A stretch of DNA of 64,000 nucleotides, taken from positions 9,040,457 through 9,104,456 of the forward strand of contig CM032661.1 of NCBI GenBank assembly GCA_019095985.1, read 5' to 3'. The stretch's first letter is position 1; every line of letters begins with the position of its first letter. This document shows, piece after piece, positions 20,381 through 33,100 of the stretch. The position numbers and the translations under genes were made by a program. This DNA is from Streblospio benedicti. Its lineage: Eukaryota > Annelida > Polychaeta > Spionida > Spionidae. The notes under the pieces were generated by a model, which was given only the letters and a program-made list of their open reading frames with translations, was not told the DNA's origin and made no database searches.

Positions 20381-20439
20381 TGTTTAAGAATAAATAAATA
20401 TTTGACTATCAGATCCAGGATAAATGAACTTCTATCATA

Positions 20440-20850
20440 CTAAAATTTAGCTATGTTGTTGACATGAGGTATCATAGTAAGGTGTGTATCAAATACAGCA
20501 CCAATGTTTTTTGCTGTTTCATTAGCTGCTATGTTGGTATTCCCAATTCTAATGGTACGTGGTTCTTGTAATCTTGTTAGATGCCAGAGTGCACCAATGA
20601 TGAGGAATTCTGTTTTTTCATCATTCAATTTCAAACAATTTCTGACCATCCAGGTTCTCATCTCTTCTTGACATACCTCCAATTTGGGCACTGCTTCACT
20701 GAAATCCTCGGGATTGAATGCACAATACAGCTGAGTGTCATCAGCATACATGTGTATAACGATGTTATGGTTTCTGGCTATATCAAACAGTGGGCTTGCT
20801 GTAAGTTGGATATTCAGATGGTCCAATGAGTGACCCTTGGGGAAGTCCAA
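20440..20850 (-). pseudogene. LINE reverse transcriptase, catalytic and thumb part
   Basis: The piece holds the catalytic motif C as HMYADDTQLYCAF, preceded by a degenerate MDFPKGHSLDHL that corresponds to the usual G-x-P-Q-G-S-x-L-G-P-L box. LKLNDEKTEFLIIG and NIGAVFDTHLTM follow, both characteristic of L2/CR1-like elements. The frame is open for 136 codons but joins neither neighbouring piece in frame. Confidence 0.75.
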
Positions 20851-21053
20851 CAGTTAGAGGTTGTGGATTGGACCGTACACCTTCAATCGTGAAATACTGT
20901 GACCTGTAATATCACTCATATAAGACGTCATCCATTCCAATGCTAATAATAGTAATAGTTTACCATTCCCTACTGTTTATATTTATGAAACTTATGACAT
21001 TTCGCCATGGTGTATTATTATGAATCTACCTACTGTCACTAACCTACATTCGA

Positions 21054-21766
21054 TCATTCCAATGCTGTTCCTGAGACCCTGAAGTTGTCCTCCTGAAGTA
21101 GAATGTGATGTTCAATGGTGTCAAAGCAGAGACTCATGTCTAAAAGTATGAGCATGACATACTTTCTTTCATCAATGGCATTCAACACATCATTCATGAT
21201 TTTTACCAGTGCTGTCTCTGTACTGTGGTTCTTTCTATATGCACATTGAAGCAATTCAAACAAGTCATTTGAATCTTTATATGCAGACAACTGGTATACA
21301 GTTCTTGGTTTCCTAACGGTACGTCTAACATCAATGTCAGTTACCACAATACTATGATCCGAGATCCCTGGGATTGATGAAGAGTTTTTCACAAGTGTTG
21401 TATTTGTTGTGAATACAAGGTCTAACAGCACGTCTTCTCTGGTGGGTTCCCTCTGGACTTGGGTTAATTGAGCAGCGGTCGAATTTTCAACTAATTTCTG
21501 TTGAACTAGGAGCTGATCTGCACCCTGGGCCACTGATGTGCTGTCCCAGTCAATGTCTGGGCAGTTAAAATCTCCAAATGCTTGGGCATGTAGAATGATC
21601 CTACATGTAGGTTTTTACTCTTCTCCAGTTCAATCTTGGCCCAGATTTGTTGACTTGCTGGTTGCTGGTTTGGTATTTTACTGGATACCAGGCTGCTATG
21701 AACTAGTAGGAATGTACGGTGAGTAGAGCGATCTTTCCTGTACACGGTGTAGTTTGATGGAAACAC
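21054..21766 (-). pseudogene. LINE endonuclease end and early reverse transcriptase part
   Basis: Two overlapping minus-strand frames are found here. The right one (21,506-21,766) fits the middle of an APE-like endonuclease. The left one (21,054-21,533) holds the endonuclease signature PGISDHSIVVTDIDV, then FRKNHST-type motif 0 (AYRKNHSTETALVKI) and motif A as LILLDMSLCFDTIEHHILL. The usual form is LDLSAAFDT; the second Asp is kept. The two frames overlap out of register, so a frameshift has occurred near 21,510-21,530. Confidence 0.7.
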
Positions 21767-22087
21767 TTCACTCGACTTGATGCTGCTGTTAAGCTATGAT
21801 TCGGATCCACAGATGATATCTGGTTTGACGCATTCAACAATTTGGAACTCTGACTTCTTATTTTTGATGCTCTGACAGTTAATAGTCATCACCCTCATGT
21901 TCTGCTTCTTGGCGGGTAAATGCAGCGAACTGACGCTACTAGTGGTTGAGAGCCTACTATTTTGCTGGCAGCGGCTGCTACCTAACGAGGTTGAGTTGCT
22001 CGGCTCTCTGTTGACTGGGCTACTAGTCAGTAGTGGATCAAGTGATTGGTTGAGCTGGAGCGAGTCTAATGTGCAATCGGTTAGTGA

Positions 22088-22387
22088 TTAGTAGTAGTTG
22101 CTACTCTGGTCGATGTCGTAATTATGGAACATGAGATTCGAACAGTTGATGCTATCACACTTGAAACATATCCATTGGACGTTGGATCTCTCTAGTAATT
22201 CATAGTCACGGCTACAGATTTTCATACAGGATTTGTGGTACAATACTTCACAGCCATCGCAGGCTATGACGCCATTGCATTGCCACGTGACTGGAATGTC
22301 GCACATACTGCATGGGTAGACGCTGACGTTTGGTCCTGGGTTAGGATGGATGTCACCACCCAATAGTAGCAATACGAATAACAACAA
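22088..22387 (-). pseudogene. LINE N-terminal piece with NPGP 2A-like motif and PHD-like finger
   Basis: On the minus strand the frame begins MLLFVLLLLGGDIHPNPGP. The tail GDIHPNPGP resembles the 2A ribosome-skipping motif D-x-E-x-N-P-G-P, although the Glu position is His. A Cys/His array follows (CSMCDI, CNGVIACDGC, HKSCMKIC, WICFKCDSINC) in the spacing of a PHD finger. Hydrophobic-GD-x-x-x-NPGP starts before PHD fingers are known from CR1/L2-like LINEs of invertebrates. The frame ends after 99 codons without entering the endonuclease. Confidence 0.7.
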
Positions 22388-22436
22388 GCTGGTGTTGCTT
22401 GCCGGTTTGGCACATCATTATGAGGTTCCGTGTGTG

Positions 22437-22512
22437 CCACGCACACGCACACGCACACACACACACACACACACAGGGCACGTGTGCACAATCACACGGG
22501 CATGTAAGCACG

Positions 22513-22540
<28 letters not shown>
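22437..22540. repeat. (CA)n microsatellite, two blocks
   Basis: Two runs of CA repeats (about 22,439-22,474 and 22,509-22,536) are separated by a short unique spacer and end in 'cacatacatacacac'. Long apparent open frames here are a product of the repeat. Confidence 0.95.
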
Positions 22541-22543
<3 letters not shown>

Positions 22544-22559
22544 ATACATACACACTTCT

Positions 22560-24088
22560 GATTTAAAAAACATATTCTCTTCTCCAATGCAATTTCATAC
22601 ACGTGCTTTGGATTGCAATGATTCATTTAATTCGATTTTAAATGTGCTATGTACTATGCCTTAACTAATTCACGAGAGCTAGCTGGCAATTTAATAATCG
22701 TTCCGTGGCCCTATACTTTAATTCCAATAACTATCTATATTCCAGCTGAAAAGCATCTCAACTTATCATGATGCATTAAGATAAGTAAGCGACTAAGTTG
22801 TTAGGTCACAGGGTGGTAGGATTCACCTTCCCTACACACAGTACAACTGACCACTGGCCACTGAAACTGACCTATATAGCAGCATTCACAGAGTCACAAT
22901 ATTGTACTTACCACCTGCCCAGGTGACTTACCACCTGACCCGAAGCTAAGTACCACCTGCCCAAATGGATGGTATGTATTTATCATTATATTAACCTACC
23001 ACAAGATAAATTGAACAAACTAAATTTATTGGAGCATTCTACATACTTTGTTTTATGTATGGGCAGTAAAATATTTTTCTTATAGTATATGTATAAGGGT
23101 AAATATTGAAGAAAACATTTTGAACTGTATCCGCCATTTTGTTTGTGAGGTCAGGTGCACTTACGATCTGACCATGCTTTAGCACAGTGATAATGGCAAG
23201 TACCATAGCATAGCTAGCTGATAAGAATGATGTACATATGGTGTGTCTTAAGGTGGTAGTACTTGTGATATGTCCACAGGATTCGGATATTAGACTTGAA
23301 CATTTGCTATTAAGGATGAAGCACACCATATACATATATGTTGAAGTGAAAGGAGTTGATGTTTAGATAGCCAATCTTGGAGGTTGACTGGTATAGAGGT
23401 ACTCGTCATTCATTAGCATAGTATTGAGCAGCTCATACCTGGACGTTAGTGGGAGCCATAATCAGTGTTTGAGACTTCGCCATTTTTGGTTGCAGTCTAG
23501 TCTGGGGAGTGATAGCTCACTCTCAAAGACAAGAGGGTTGTTGTGTGACACAGTAAAAAAATGGCTGGGTTGCAGTGATGGAGCATGAATGGCGTCCAGA
23601 GATGCGGATGACCCTTTACCCCTAAAAATGGTCTAAACCGGCCTTGGGCCCTCTCACTCAAATCGGCCAAAAGCGGCCGGATTATATAACATTTTTGGCA
23701 GTCAAAAGCTTCGTCATACACATCATTCGTTTGAGGTATAACAGCGGTGCCATCGTGATTAAAACTAGATAACTATATGTAAAACCGTATAAGGAATTAT
23801 CATGCACAATTTATTTTACTGTTACGTCTTTATTTTCAGAGAATATAAAGAAGTTTCATTCGACAGCACATTAATTTGCACTTCTAGCGCCATTTTACAT
23901 GTATATGTGCATATCGCACTAATATAAATGGAAAAATCTCAATGTTAGATCGCTTTGTAGACATACTTATAGTAGTTCAATCTTGATGAGAAATACATAC
24001 TTGTGTTCCTAACAGATTCAGCTTTATTATGATATGTAAATCATTACTAGCAACACATATTAAATATTTGTAATTCTTTTCTAATTAC
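22560..24088. other. no gene recognised; old repeat at 23,740-23,900
   Basis: This lies downstream of the last exon found of the minus-strand zinc-finger gene and is probably its intron. Near 22,905-22,970 the motif 'ccacctgccc.a' occurs three times. At 23,740-23,900 a segment ('gccatcgtgattaaaactagataact' and onward, ending 'cgccatttt') is related to 53,345-53,495, marking an old dispersed repeat. No convincing exon was found. Confidence 0.4.
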
Positions 24089-24178
24089 CTGGTGCATTTG
24101 CCGCGATCCTACTCGCTGCAAATACCCCAATCCCTGCGATTCGAACAGGGCTTCTTCTAAGCATTGGAAATGTGATAA
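24089..24178 (-). CDS. zinc-finger gene, exon k (SET/PR-like start)
   Basis: A 90-base exon with acceptor 'accattttag' and donor GTAATT, phase 1 on both sides. It reads VITFPMLRRSPVRIAG then IGVFAASRIAANAPG. The pattern of S-x-I/V-x-x-x-G-x-G-V-F-A-x-x-x-I is the usual beginning of SET and PR methyltransferase domains. The active-site motifs (NHS/C and GEELTxDY) would be in later exons, which I did not find to the left of 24,089. Alone the segment also resembles a mitochondrial presequence starting at the internal Met, so the reading depends on the splice join. Confidence 0.5.
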
Positions 24179-27100
24179 CTAAAATGGTTTCTTCACGTTT
24201 TGGTGATGAGATGATCGAAATACGACCATTATTATGTAAATTATGGCGGTTTAAAGTTGGCAACGCAGCTCCAACAAATGGAAAGATTTTATATGCACTA
24301 CGCTGCAAGTATTTGCAAGGATACAAAGGCTGTCATGTAATAAAACGTGAGAGGTTAAGGGTTAAATTAAAAACATCTACACTCACCACCTGAGTTCACA
24401 TTTGTATGTTTATTATATCCATGTCCTGTATCCAAAGACATTTGCTCCTTAGATGACAATAATTGCACATTTGTGCTTGCGTTAGACTTTTCTATGACAT
24501 GGGGATTTTTTTTCATTGATTTGGATGGCTTTCTCTGTGTCTAAAATTGAGAATACAAACTATACAAGGTATACAAGGTATACCAACTATACAAGGTAAA
24601 GTCAACTTTCAATTCAGGTGACAATGTTCTTTGTTCTGGCTATAGACAGTTAGACAGTTTTTCTCGTTTTACTGTCTAATAAAGTATGTACTAATAGTTT
24701 TGAATTTTCAATCATTTATTTTAAGGAAGTGGCTAGGGAGCCGACGTCGGCTCCCTAGCCTACCCTCAGTGTGTAAGCTAGGGAGCCGACGGAAATATCT
24801 ATAATAGTAATGTAACAGCTTACCACTTTATAAGACATATATGAAGATAAGATTTTCCTATTATCCTATAATAAATGTTTTGGTTACAACATAGACAACC
24901 ACTTTTTAAGCATACATGATATTTGCATAAAACATTAAAGATGGTTATTTTGAGAGGCTAAATTGAGTATGCCTGATAAATTTATTTCAATTAAATTGTA
25001 CTTCGTACATATGTATATGTCAGAAGTATTCATATCTTTGAATTAAAGCACTAGGCATACATTTTTGTGTATTAGCTTACCCCTTTAATAAGAAATATAT
25101 GATGATTATATCATCCTGTAATCCTATATTGAATGATTATATTATCCTGTTATCCTATATTGAATGATTTAGTTTCATCATATTAGTTATATGTATGTAT
25201 TACGTGATATTTGTGCAAAACTATGATTTTCACAATAGTTACTGATAAAAGATGATTAAGTGAGCCTAATTTGAATATGTATTCCTAAGATATTTCTTTG
25301 AATGAAAATGTACTTAGTAGCTAAGTATATGTCTGAAGTACATGTATTCATATAATTAAATTCAAGGACTATGCATACATTGTTTTGTCCACTGTAACTA
25401 AATTGAATAGTTAGGTGAATGTCTTAACCAGTTGACCAATCAGGTTATTTGTTAGCTGAGAATGATTTATTTACTGGGAATTTAAGGAGTGTTGCAAGAA
25501 GTGTCAGTTCAGTTGTTAAAAAAGACATGTATATCTTCTTAATACTTCATTGAATATTGACATTCAAAAATCATTACACACAAAAATTCCATATTTCAAA
25601 TTATGCTTAATCTTGTTCATACTAATACATGGATGTAACTGTGAATTAAACTTTTAATAATATGATATTGCTAAGCAATTTCATCATATTTTTCTTTTCT
25701 ACTAAAATCAACATTTTCTTCATCCATGCAGGCATTAGTCAGCACATTTTCCTCATATATCATTCCTGATTCCATTATGCTACCTGTTAACACATTCTCA
25801 ACATAACCATACAGTTTTCTTGCAGAAAGGTGTTTGCTTACTTAATTTTGATTGTTTTCTTGGGAGTCCTACTTACAACACTTCATAATTCCCAGCAATT
25901 AAAATGTTCTCAGCAAACAAATAACCTAATTGATTAATTAGGTAAGACATTCATGAACCTAAGTGACCTTTAATCAATTTAGTTACAAAGGACAAAACAA
26001 AATGTATGCATAATGCTTGAATTCAACAACATGTATATGAATACTTCTGACATAAACTTATGTACTAAGTACGATTTCATTGAAAGAAAGTTATTAGTAT
26101 TACTCAAATTAGCATTTCCACATAACCATCTTAAGCAGTATGAATAATCAAAATTCATCTGTTATTCAATATCATGTATGCATAAAAAGTGGTTGACTAT
26201 AATTTAACAAAAACATTCAATATAGGAAAACAGAAAAATGTAATCTTCATGCATTTCTTGTAAAAGTGGTAAGCTAATACACTCTACTATTATAGATATT
26301 TCCGTCGGCTCCTAAGCTCACACACTGAGGTTCCGGCTAGGGAGCCGACAAAATGTCGGCTCCCTAGCCTACCCACAGTGGGTTGGCTAGGGGAGCCGTT
26401 TTTACGTCGGTCTCCCTAGCCACTTCCTTATTTTAAATGTTTTCATGACTTAATACATGAAATTATCAGGAAAAAGTTCTGTTACAATATCAAACTTCTA
26501 AAAAGTAGAAAAATATCTGTGGTGCTCAGTATTTGAGTGGAGTTGTTTCTGACTAGTTCATTCTAGCATCATGCATATTCATTGGCTAAGCCACATGCTG
26601 GGCTTTCTCTTACTGCTTCACTTTGACCAGAGAATTGGCATGACATCAGATGACGTCATAGCAATGTTTATGTTAAATCTTTGCATTTAATTGCTGGTTT
26701 TTATATTCATACCCATGCTCAACAGATCTAAACCTCATCAGGAAAAACCCAGTTTAGATTTTTTTCTACTTTTTAGAATTTTGATATTGTAATTTAAAAT
26801 TAGAAATTTTTTCGCACAAGGTCACATATTCAGTGATGAAAATATTTGAAATAAAATAAATTAAATTGGTGAAAATTCAAAATGAGTACATAGTTTATTA
26901 CCGGCAGACAGTAAAGTCAAATGGTAAAATGAAAATTTCAATTAAAATGAGGATATTCAGGAATGTCAACTTTAAATAACATCAGGAAAAGAATGCCATA
27001 ATAATGGTTTCATGTACATGTACCTCAAAAATATCTTGGTCAATGATTATACCACAAGGATCTCCACCACAATGTGCAATACCATCAATCACGTTCACAG

Positions 27101-30100
27101 GTTTCTTCCCAATTGTTTGCTCATAATGTACTGTGGACTTTGTAACTGAAAAAAAATGTATTTGCTAAATTTAGGAGTTAAGCAGCAGAGGTTATTCTAA
27201 TGGTTATTATTTTCTGATCTATGCTACATGAATTGACTTAAGTCGCCCTTTAGCGCGTCAATCATTGGGGAGACATTTTTCAAAACATTTTCTATGTGAT
27301 TTGACCATGAAACAATTTTTGATATAATACAAACCAAGATGATTGTGGTGTTACACATTTTCAACATTAATACCATTAAAAGTATATTTCATCCTTTTTT
27401 CTAAATGAACAATGCATTAATAGCATTCTGCACTCGAGACGTCACAACTCATGAATGTTGATGAGATTCAGCGCACGTGGCCTGGGTAGGACAAACATTG
27501 GCGCCATTGATAGCGTTGCCATAGTAAAGCTTATGAAAATGTCTAAACTAAATCCAATTATATTATATAAAGTTAAAACAATTACATAGCCTATTGTATA
27601 TGAAAGGAATTGCATATTACTGCAGATTATTTTCCATCAAAATTATATATTAATACGTCAACCGTGAGGTGGTACATGGTGGCTTTTTTTTGAAAACTGC
27701 TACTGCTAGTGATAGATAAAACGATGAGTCACAACATTTCAAATATCTTCTGACTTTTAACTTATATTTGACAAATTTATTATTTGATTATATAGCTAAC
27801 TATTGGATTATATAGATTATATTTGATTATATGATATTTGATTATATAGCTACCTATCTAGCATAGATATTACATGGGCATTAATTACCGATATTTCAAT
27901 TCGTCAATTGTAAGGGGTCTAATTTTTGCTATTTGATGGATTAGACACCAAGAACCTTTACAAGTAGAAGATATTTGTGCGTCCACATCTATGAATGATT
28001 TTAAAAATATCCCTCGATTTTTGTTAAAACAACACGAGTCACGGCCGGTATGTAATGTTTTCACATTTTCCGATGGACTAAGTCTGATAAGTAAATACAT
28101 GCTCTTATTTGATCGAACTTCCATATGCAATCTACGTATCCAATGCAGATTTCAACAAGGATTTCAGTGGTGTGTTCAATTTATGTCTAGCTCTAATATT
28201 AATCGTGTTATTACTCGACGAAGTCTTAACGTCTAAAGCATCGTGTAAAAATGTGTAAAGCATCAATACGGCGGACAACACTTGGTCAGTTCCATTTACT
28301 GTGCGCATGCATATTAATTGCTTTACAAACGTTTTGGCAACACAAATGTTTGTGGTTCATAAATGTTCGATGTAGCTATTGCCTCGTGGTCTTGTTTACT
28401 CGAACAAGGTGATAAAAATATGCTTAGAAACTTAAAAAATATTATTGCCAGAGCTCAATACGAGAAAACTATGGCAGTAAAGTTAATAAATGTACAATGG
28501 ATATCGATTATAAATGGAAGGTAAGGTTAGTTGTCACTTAAAAGTGCTGGAATATGCCAAAAACGTTCCATACTTGTATTTAAGCCCATATTATTGTCTT
28601 TCAAAACAGTCTGGGTCACCACTGTGTTATCCGGACCCTCGCATATCCGAACATCTCATCAATGTCCAGAGACGTCCAGATAAGCTGACCTGTACTGTAC
28701 TCATTATCCATGGTGGTTTTTACAATAATCAAGTACCAAGAGGGGAATAAATGGATACACTATGACGTTCCCTAATGTCATTTTTCAACATCTATTCCAA
28801 ACTGTTTTATCATTTTATTCAATGTTTATGTTTAAAAATATGGCTGTCAGTATATCTGATGAGGGTGCTTAAGCACTAAAAACATTAATAAAACAATTTG
28901 TACAATTTTCAATTCAATCAGCAGAAATCAGACAATAATAATCAAGAACAAGATGACCATAAGGATCCTATATCGCTCACCTGCATGTGTAAATTGGGCT
29001 TTAAAATTAAGCGTGAGGTGCCCAGGTGAAAAATGCAACATTTTCAATTCATACAAATAGTTTCGGCAATACAGATGCAGCCCTGGAAAGGGTCAATTTT
29101 ACACCCAGGCTCATGATTCCAATATCATACGATGATGATACAGCCATACAAGTTTTATGCAAGTTTTGTGAAATCAAATGAAAAATGAAGACATTATTTC
29201 GTAAAAATTCCAGAGTTGATGGCTTTAATAAAGTTGAAACAGTTTCATTTAATCTGTTTCACAAAAGATGATGATTTTACAAGGGATTGCATGGACCTCT
29301 GAGGAGGTGTAATGATGCAGTTTGCATTATGACTAACAGACTGTTTGCATTATGACTAACAAATTGCATGGGCCTCTGTGGATTGGGTTATGCAGTTTGT
29401 ATTATGAATAAATGCAGTTTGCATTATGAATAAATGCAGTTTGCATTATGACTAACAATTGTTGACTGACAGAAGGACAGACGAATGGACGGATGACGGA
29501 CAAAAGGTGATCACAAAAGATCACAGCGGGTGAGCTAAAAATATATCACGGTGAAGAAAAGTATATAAAAATAATCTATTTCATGCTACATTAAAAGTAC
29601 ATTACAATATTTTGTAATCTTTGTCAACCATACACATTTCTAAAAGGGTACCACAAATCTATTTTCCTAACAAAATACTATAGCTGATGATAAATGGAAA
29701 ATAAAGAAAATCATTGATTCGTAAATAACAAATCTTACCTGGTCTCTCCTCCATGGCTTTTCCAAAATCAAGTGGTAGTTTATTTAGTTCACTTTTGACA
29801 GCTAAGTACTTAGAGCATGCTGCATCCCAGCCTTGTTGGTGGATTCTGGCCGTCCGTTCATGTTCCTTACTGGACAGATGACTAATTAGACTCTGTTAAT
29901 GAACATACGATATTGATAATCATATATATATGATCACATCTATTGCAAGTTGCAACAAATCAAATGAAATTTATCATTAACCTGCAGCCATCTCTGGACT
30001 TCAACAGCAAGTTCATTACATATATTGCCTATTGAATATTCTAGTCACACAAAAAAATGTAACTAGACACATGGAGAAAGCGACTTATTTCGACACAATA

Positions 30101-33100
30101 TAGTACTACCATTCGTATCTGTTGGATGGCAAATCAAGGTTTTTGGAAAGAGGATGTGGGGGTGGGTGGGGGTGGGTGGCGCGGGAGCATGCAAATACGA
30201 CTTTTTGCCGGCTAATTTAAAGACCACAGTGACAAACCAGGCATTGCCCACCGCACAGCAATTAGTGTCTCATTGGCGCCTCTGCCCACTTTGATTGGCT
30301 ATTGATATAAACACCAAGTCTAACGAGCAGTAGTCTAACTGCCGTTGGTAGTGACACACACAGGTTGCTAGTAAACACATGCCAGCAGATGGCAGCAGCC
30401 GCGATGCTAACTGCTCAGATGGTCTTGCTCATTAGCTTAAAGGGCATATCCATAGATCTTTTTATATTGTTAATATCATGACAAATTGTTTGTCAAATCA
30501 AAATTTGAATCTATGTGATTACAGTTATGAGCTCAATGATGGGCTATTTATTCCAAAAAGATACCGGCAGCAGTACCCAACTGATCTTGTGCTCAATTGT
30601 AGCTGCAAGAAATGTGCCACTTCCTGGTACGAAATTAGAAAAAATGGAGTTCCATGCTGCAAGTTCTGCCGCAAATTAGCAACAGAATCATGTAAAAATC
30701 CATTTGTTGTATTAAACATACCAATGCACATGTAAAATCGTGAACAAATTGAGTAATTGTAATGATATTACTTCATATTAATTGAAGTACCTGCGTTTTT
30801 AAGTTGTGTTTGTTTTAATTTTCCTAGCAGTTTATGTATTTAGAAAAAGTAACATAGTAATGCATATTTGAAAATAAATTATATCCAAAATGCAGCTTAA
30901 GTTTGTGCATTCATGCTTCAACAGCCAAAAATAGACTTTGTGATATAATTGTGATTTTGGGGGTAGGGGTAACATTATTTTTATTTCATGTCAATCTATG
31001 ACAGTTGTATTGGTATTTTTTATTTACATATTTGAAAGACAGGTCTGAGCAAATTTAAAAAGACATTTGAGCGCCATACCTGACCTGAGTAAGTCACAAT
31101 CTCAAATTTAGTGATGCAAAAAAATCCAAACCAAAGTCAATTTTTGACCGAAAAATCTTATTTTTGCAACAAATTATAGCATTTTCATAATGGGAATGAT
31201 GTAAAAATCATATTTTAATGTGGTTTACATATTTTGAGTACACTGGTAAACATTTTACATTCATATCATACCCAATTTGACATATAACAGGAATTTTCAA
31301 ATAGACGTAAGAATATTTGAAGTCGTTTTACAAACAGTCACATTAGACACTTATTGCCAGGATCTGGAATGTCTACCGAAGGTATTCTTAGCTCTAAGCG
31401 ACCCCCTTGATAGGTTCTGGGCAGAAAATGAGTATACATGATTTTCACACAGACTGCCTCCAGCAACTGCACTTAAACCAGTTTTAGACATTATGAGCTC
31501 GATCACAGATGTAGAATGGTAAAGGGCCGAAAACTGGAAGATGGGGGGCCGATTTCTGGAATCATGGTTAGAATTTGTTTTGTAAATAAATACATTTTCA
31601 AGCCTTTAATATATCTTTTGCATTTTAATCATAGATGAGGCATAATATCAAGGTGGTACACACGAGAGGATTTCAACGTGTGTGTTTGAATTTAGTTCCT
31701 ATAGTCTAATTCCAGTATTCAGCCCTTAAGGGGTCGAATACTGGGCAGCTTACCCTAATAGCATTCTGCACGCAAGACGTCACAACTCATGAATATTCAT
31801 GAGATTCAGCGCACGTGGTCTGGGTAGGACAAACATTGACGCCATTGATAGCATTGCCGTAGTAAAGCTTATGAAAATGTCTAAACTAATTCCAATTATA
31901 TTGTATGAAGTTACAACAATTACATAGTCAAATGTATATGAATGGAATTGCATATTACTGCAGATTATTTTCCATCAAATTTATATATTAATACGAAAAC
32001 TGTGTGGTGGTACATGGCTTTTTGGGGGTCAACTGCTACTGCTAGTGATAGACATTATGCTCTCTGATAAAACGACAGGTGTCAACATTTCAAACATCTT
32101 CCCACTTTCAACTTATATTTGACAAACTTATTATTGTTTGATTTATGAGTTCTTGGTGTCAAATCAATCACATATTGGTTCTTCATCATTCTCAAATACT
32201 TTTAAAGGATATTATTTCGATGCAATGTTATATATGCTATTTTTCTGTGCTAGTCTAATGTAGACAAACCCTTAGTAAAACGGACTCACAAAATACAAGA
32301 TGCCCCTTTGAAAATTATTGCTGTGCATTAATTATTGCATCAATTCCTATAAAAGTAAGGCATTCTGACAAGAAATGTATGTAGTTTCTTATTTTCAACA
32401 CATGGGACCAAAATATTAAACAGTTATTGTTGTAATAACCTGCAAACATCGACACGGCACTGATACTGTCGCCGAATTTGACCTGTCAAAATTTCCAATC
32501 CACAGGATAAATGCTCAAAATAAACTATTTAGTTGAACCAATTACATATAAGAATGAACACTTCTCTCATCTTGGGTTTCTTCATTCATGATATATACTA
32601 GAATTTTAAGATACCAACAGAAGCCATTGGGACTCACATTTTGGCGAGACTTTCGCTCTTATCGCAAGAGCTTCTTCAGGCCGAATGACAGTCCTTAGTT
32701 GGTCATGTGACCGCCATTAAATCCATGTTGCCCACTCCGAAGGACAAGTCTCCGGATGACTCGAAATGTGGGATTATATACGAAGCATGGTTACCACAGT
32801 GCCGGTACACTTATGTTGGTGAGACCGGAAGAACCCTCAGTACTCGTATAAAAGAGTACCTGAACCCCAAGAGAGTGCCCACCGCTGTAGGTGACCATAT
32901 TAGAGACACGGGCAATACAATCAGTGGCGCGTGAGGACTTAGAAATCCGTAGAAAGATCAGGGAAGCCTTGGAAATCCGTGTACGGCGCCCTGAGATGAA
33001 CAGAGACACCGGCTACGACCTGCCCCCCGTTTTCCTGCCACTGCTGTCATGTGACTGCCACCGCCATGGCGGTCACATGACCAACTAAGGACTGTCATTC

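Larger units (their letters stand above)
20440..22400 (-). mobile_element. L2/CR1-like LINE, decayed and internally deleted
   Basis: This is a non-LTR retrotransposon on the minus strand. From its 5' side it shows an N-terminal protein piece with a 2A-like motif and a PHD-like finger (22,088-22,387), an APE-type endonuclease end (near 21,360), early reverse transcriptase motifs (21,080-21,250) and the late motifs (20,440-20,850). The motif B region between about 20,860 and 21,060 is absent, and frames shift between pieces. The 5' side runs into (CA)n near 22,437. The clade is inferred from motif style only. Confidence 0.75.

Noticed and set aside
22264-22664. Long open frames over the CA repeats (His/Thr- or Val/Cys-rich)
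   Set aside because: They are produced by the (CA)n microsatellite reading open in several frames.
23120-23150. A minus-strand start 'aaaATGGCGG' reading MADTVQNVF
   Set aside because: Looks like a first exon but leads to a frame without motif or clear donor; 'aaaatggcgg' phrases are frequent in this sequence's repeats.
24081-24164. A stand-alone mitochondrial presequence starting MLRRSPVRIAG
   Set aside because: The segment joins in phase to the preceding exon of the zinc-finger gene and fits a SET/PR start better than an isolated first exon.
30590-30700. Resemblance of the Cys-rich frame to the P2X7 C-terminal zinc domain
   Set aside because: Only the general CxC / CC-x2-C spacing is shared; diagnostic residues around it are missing.
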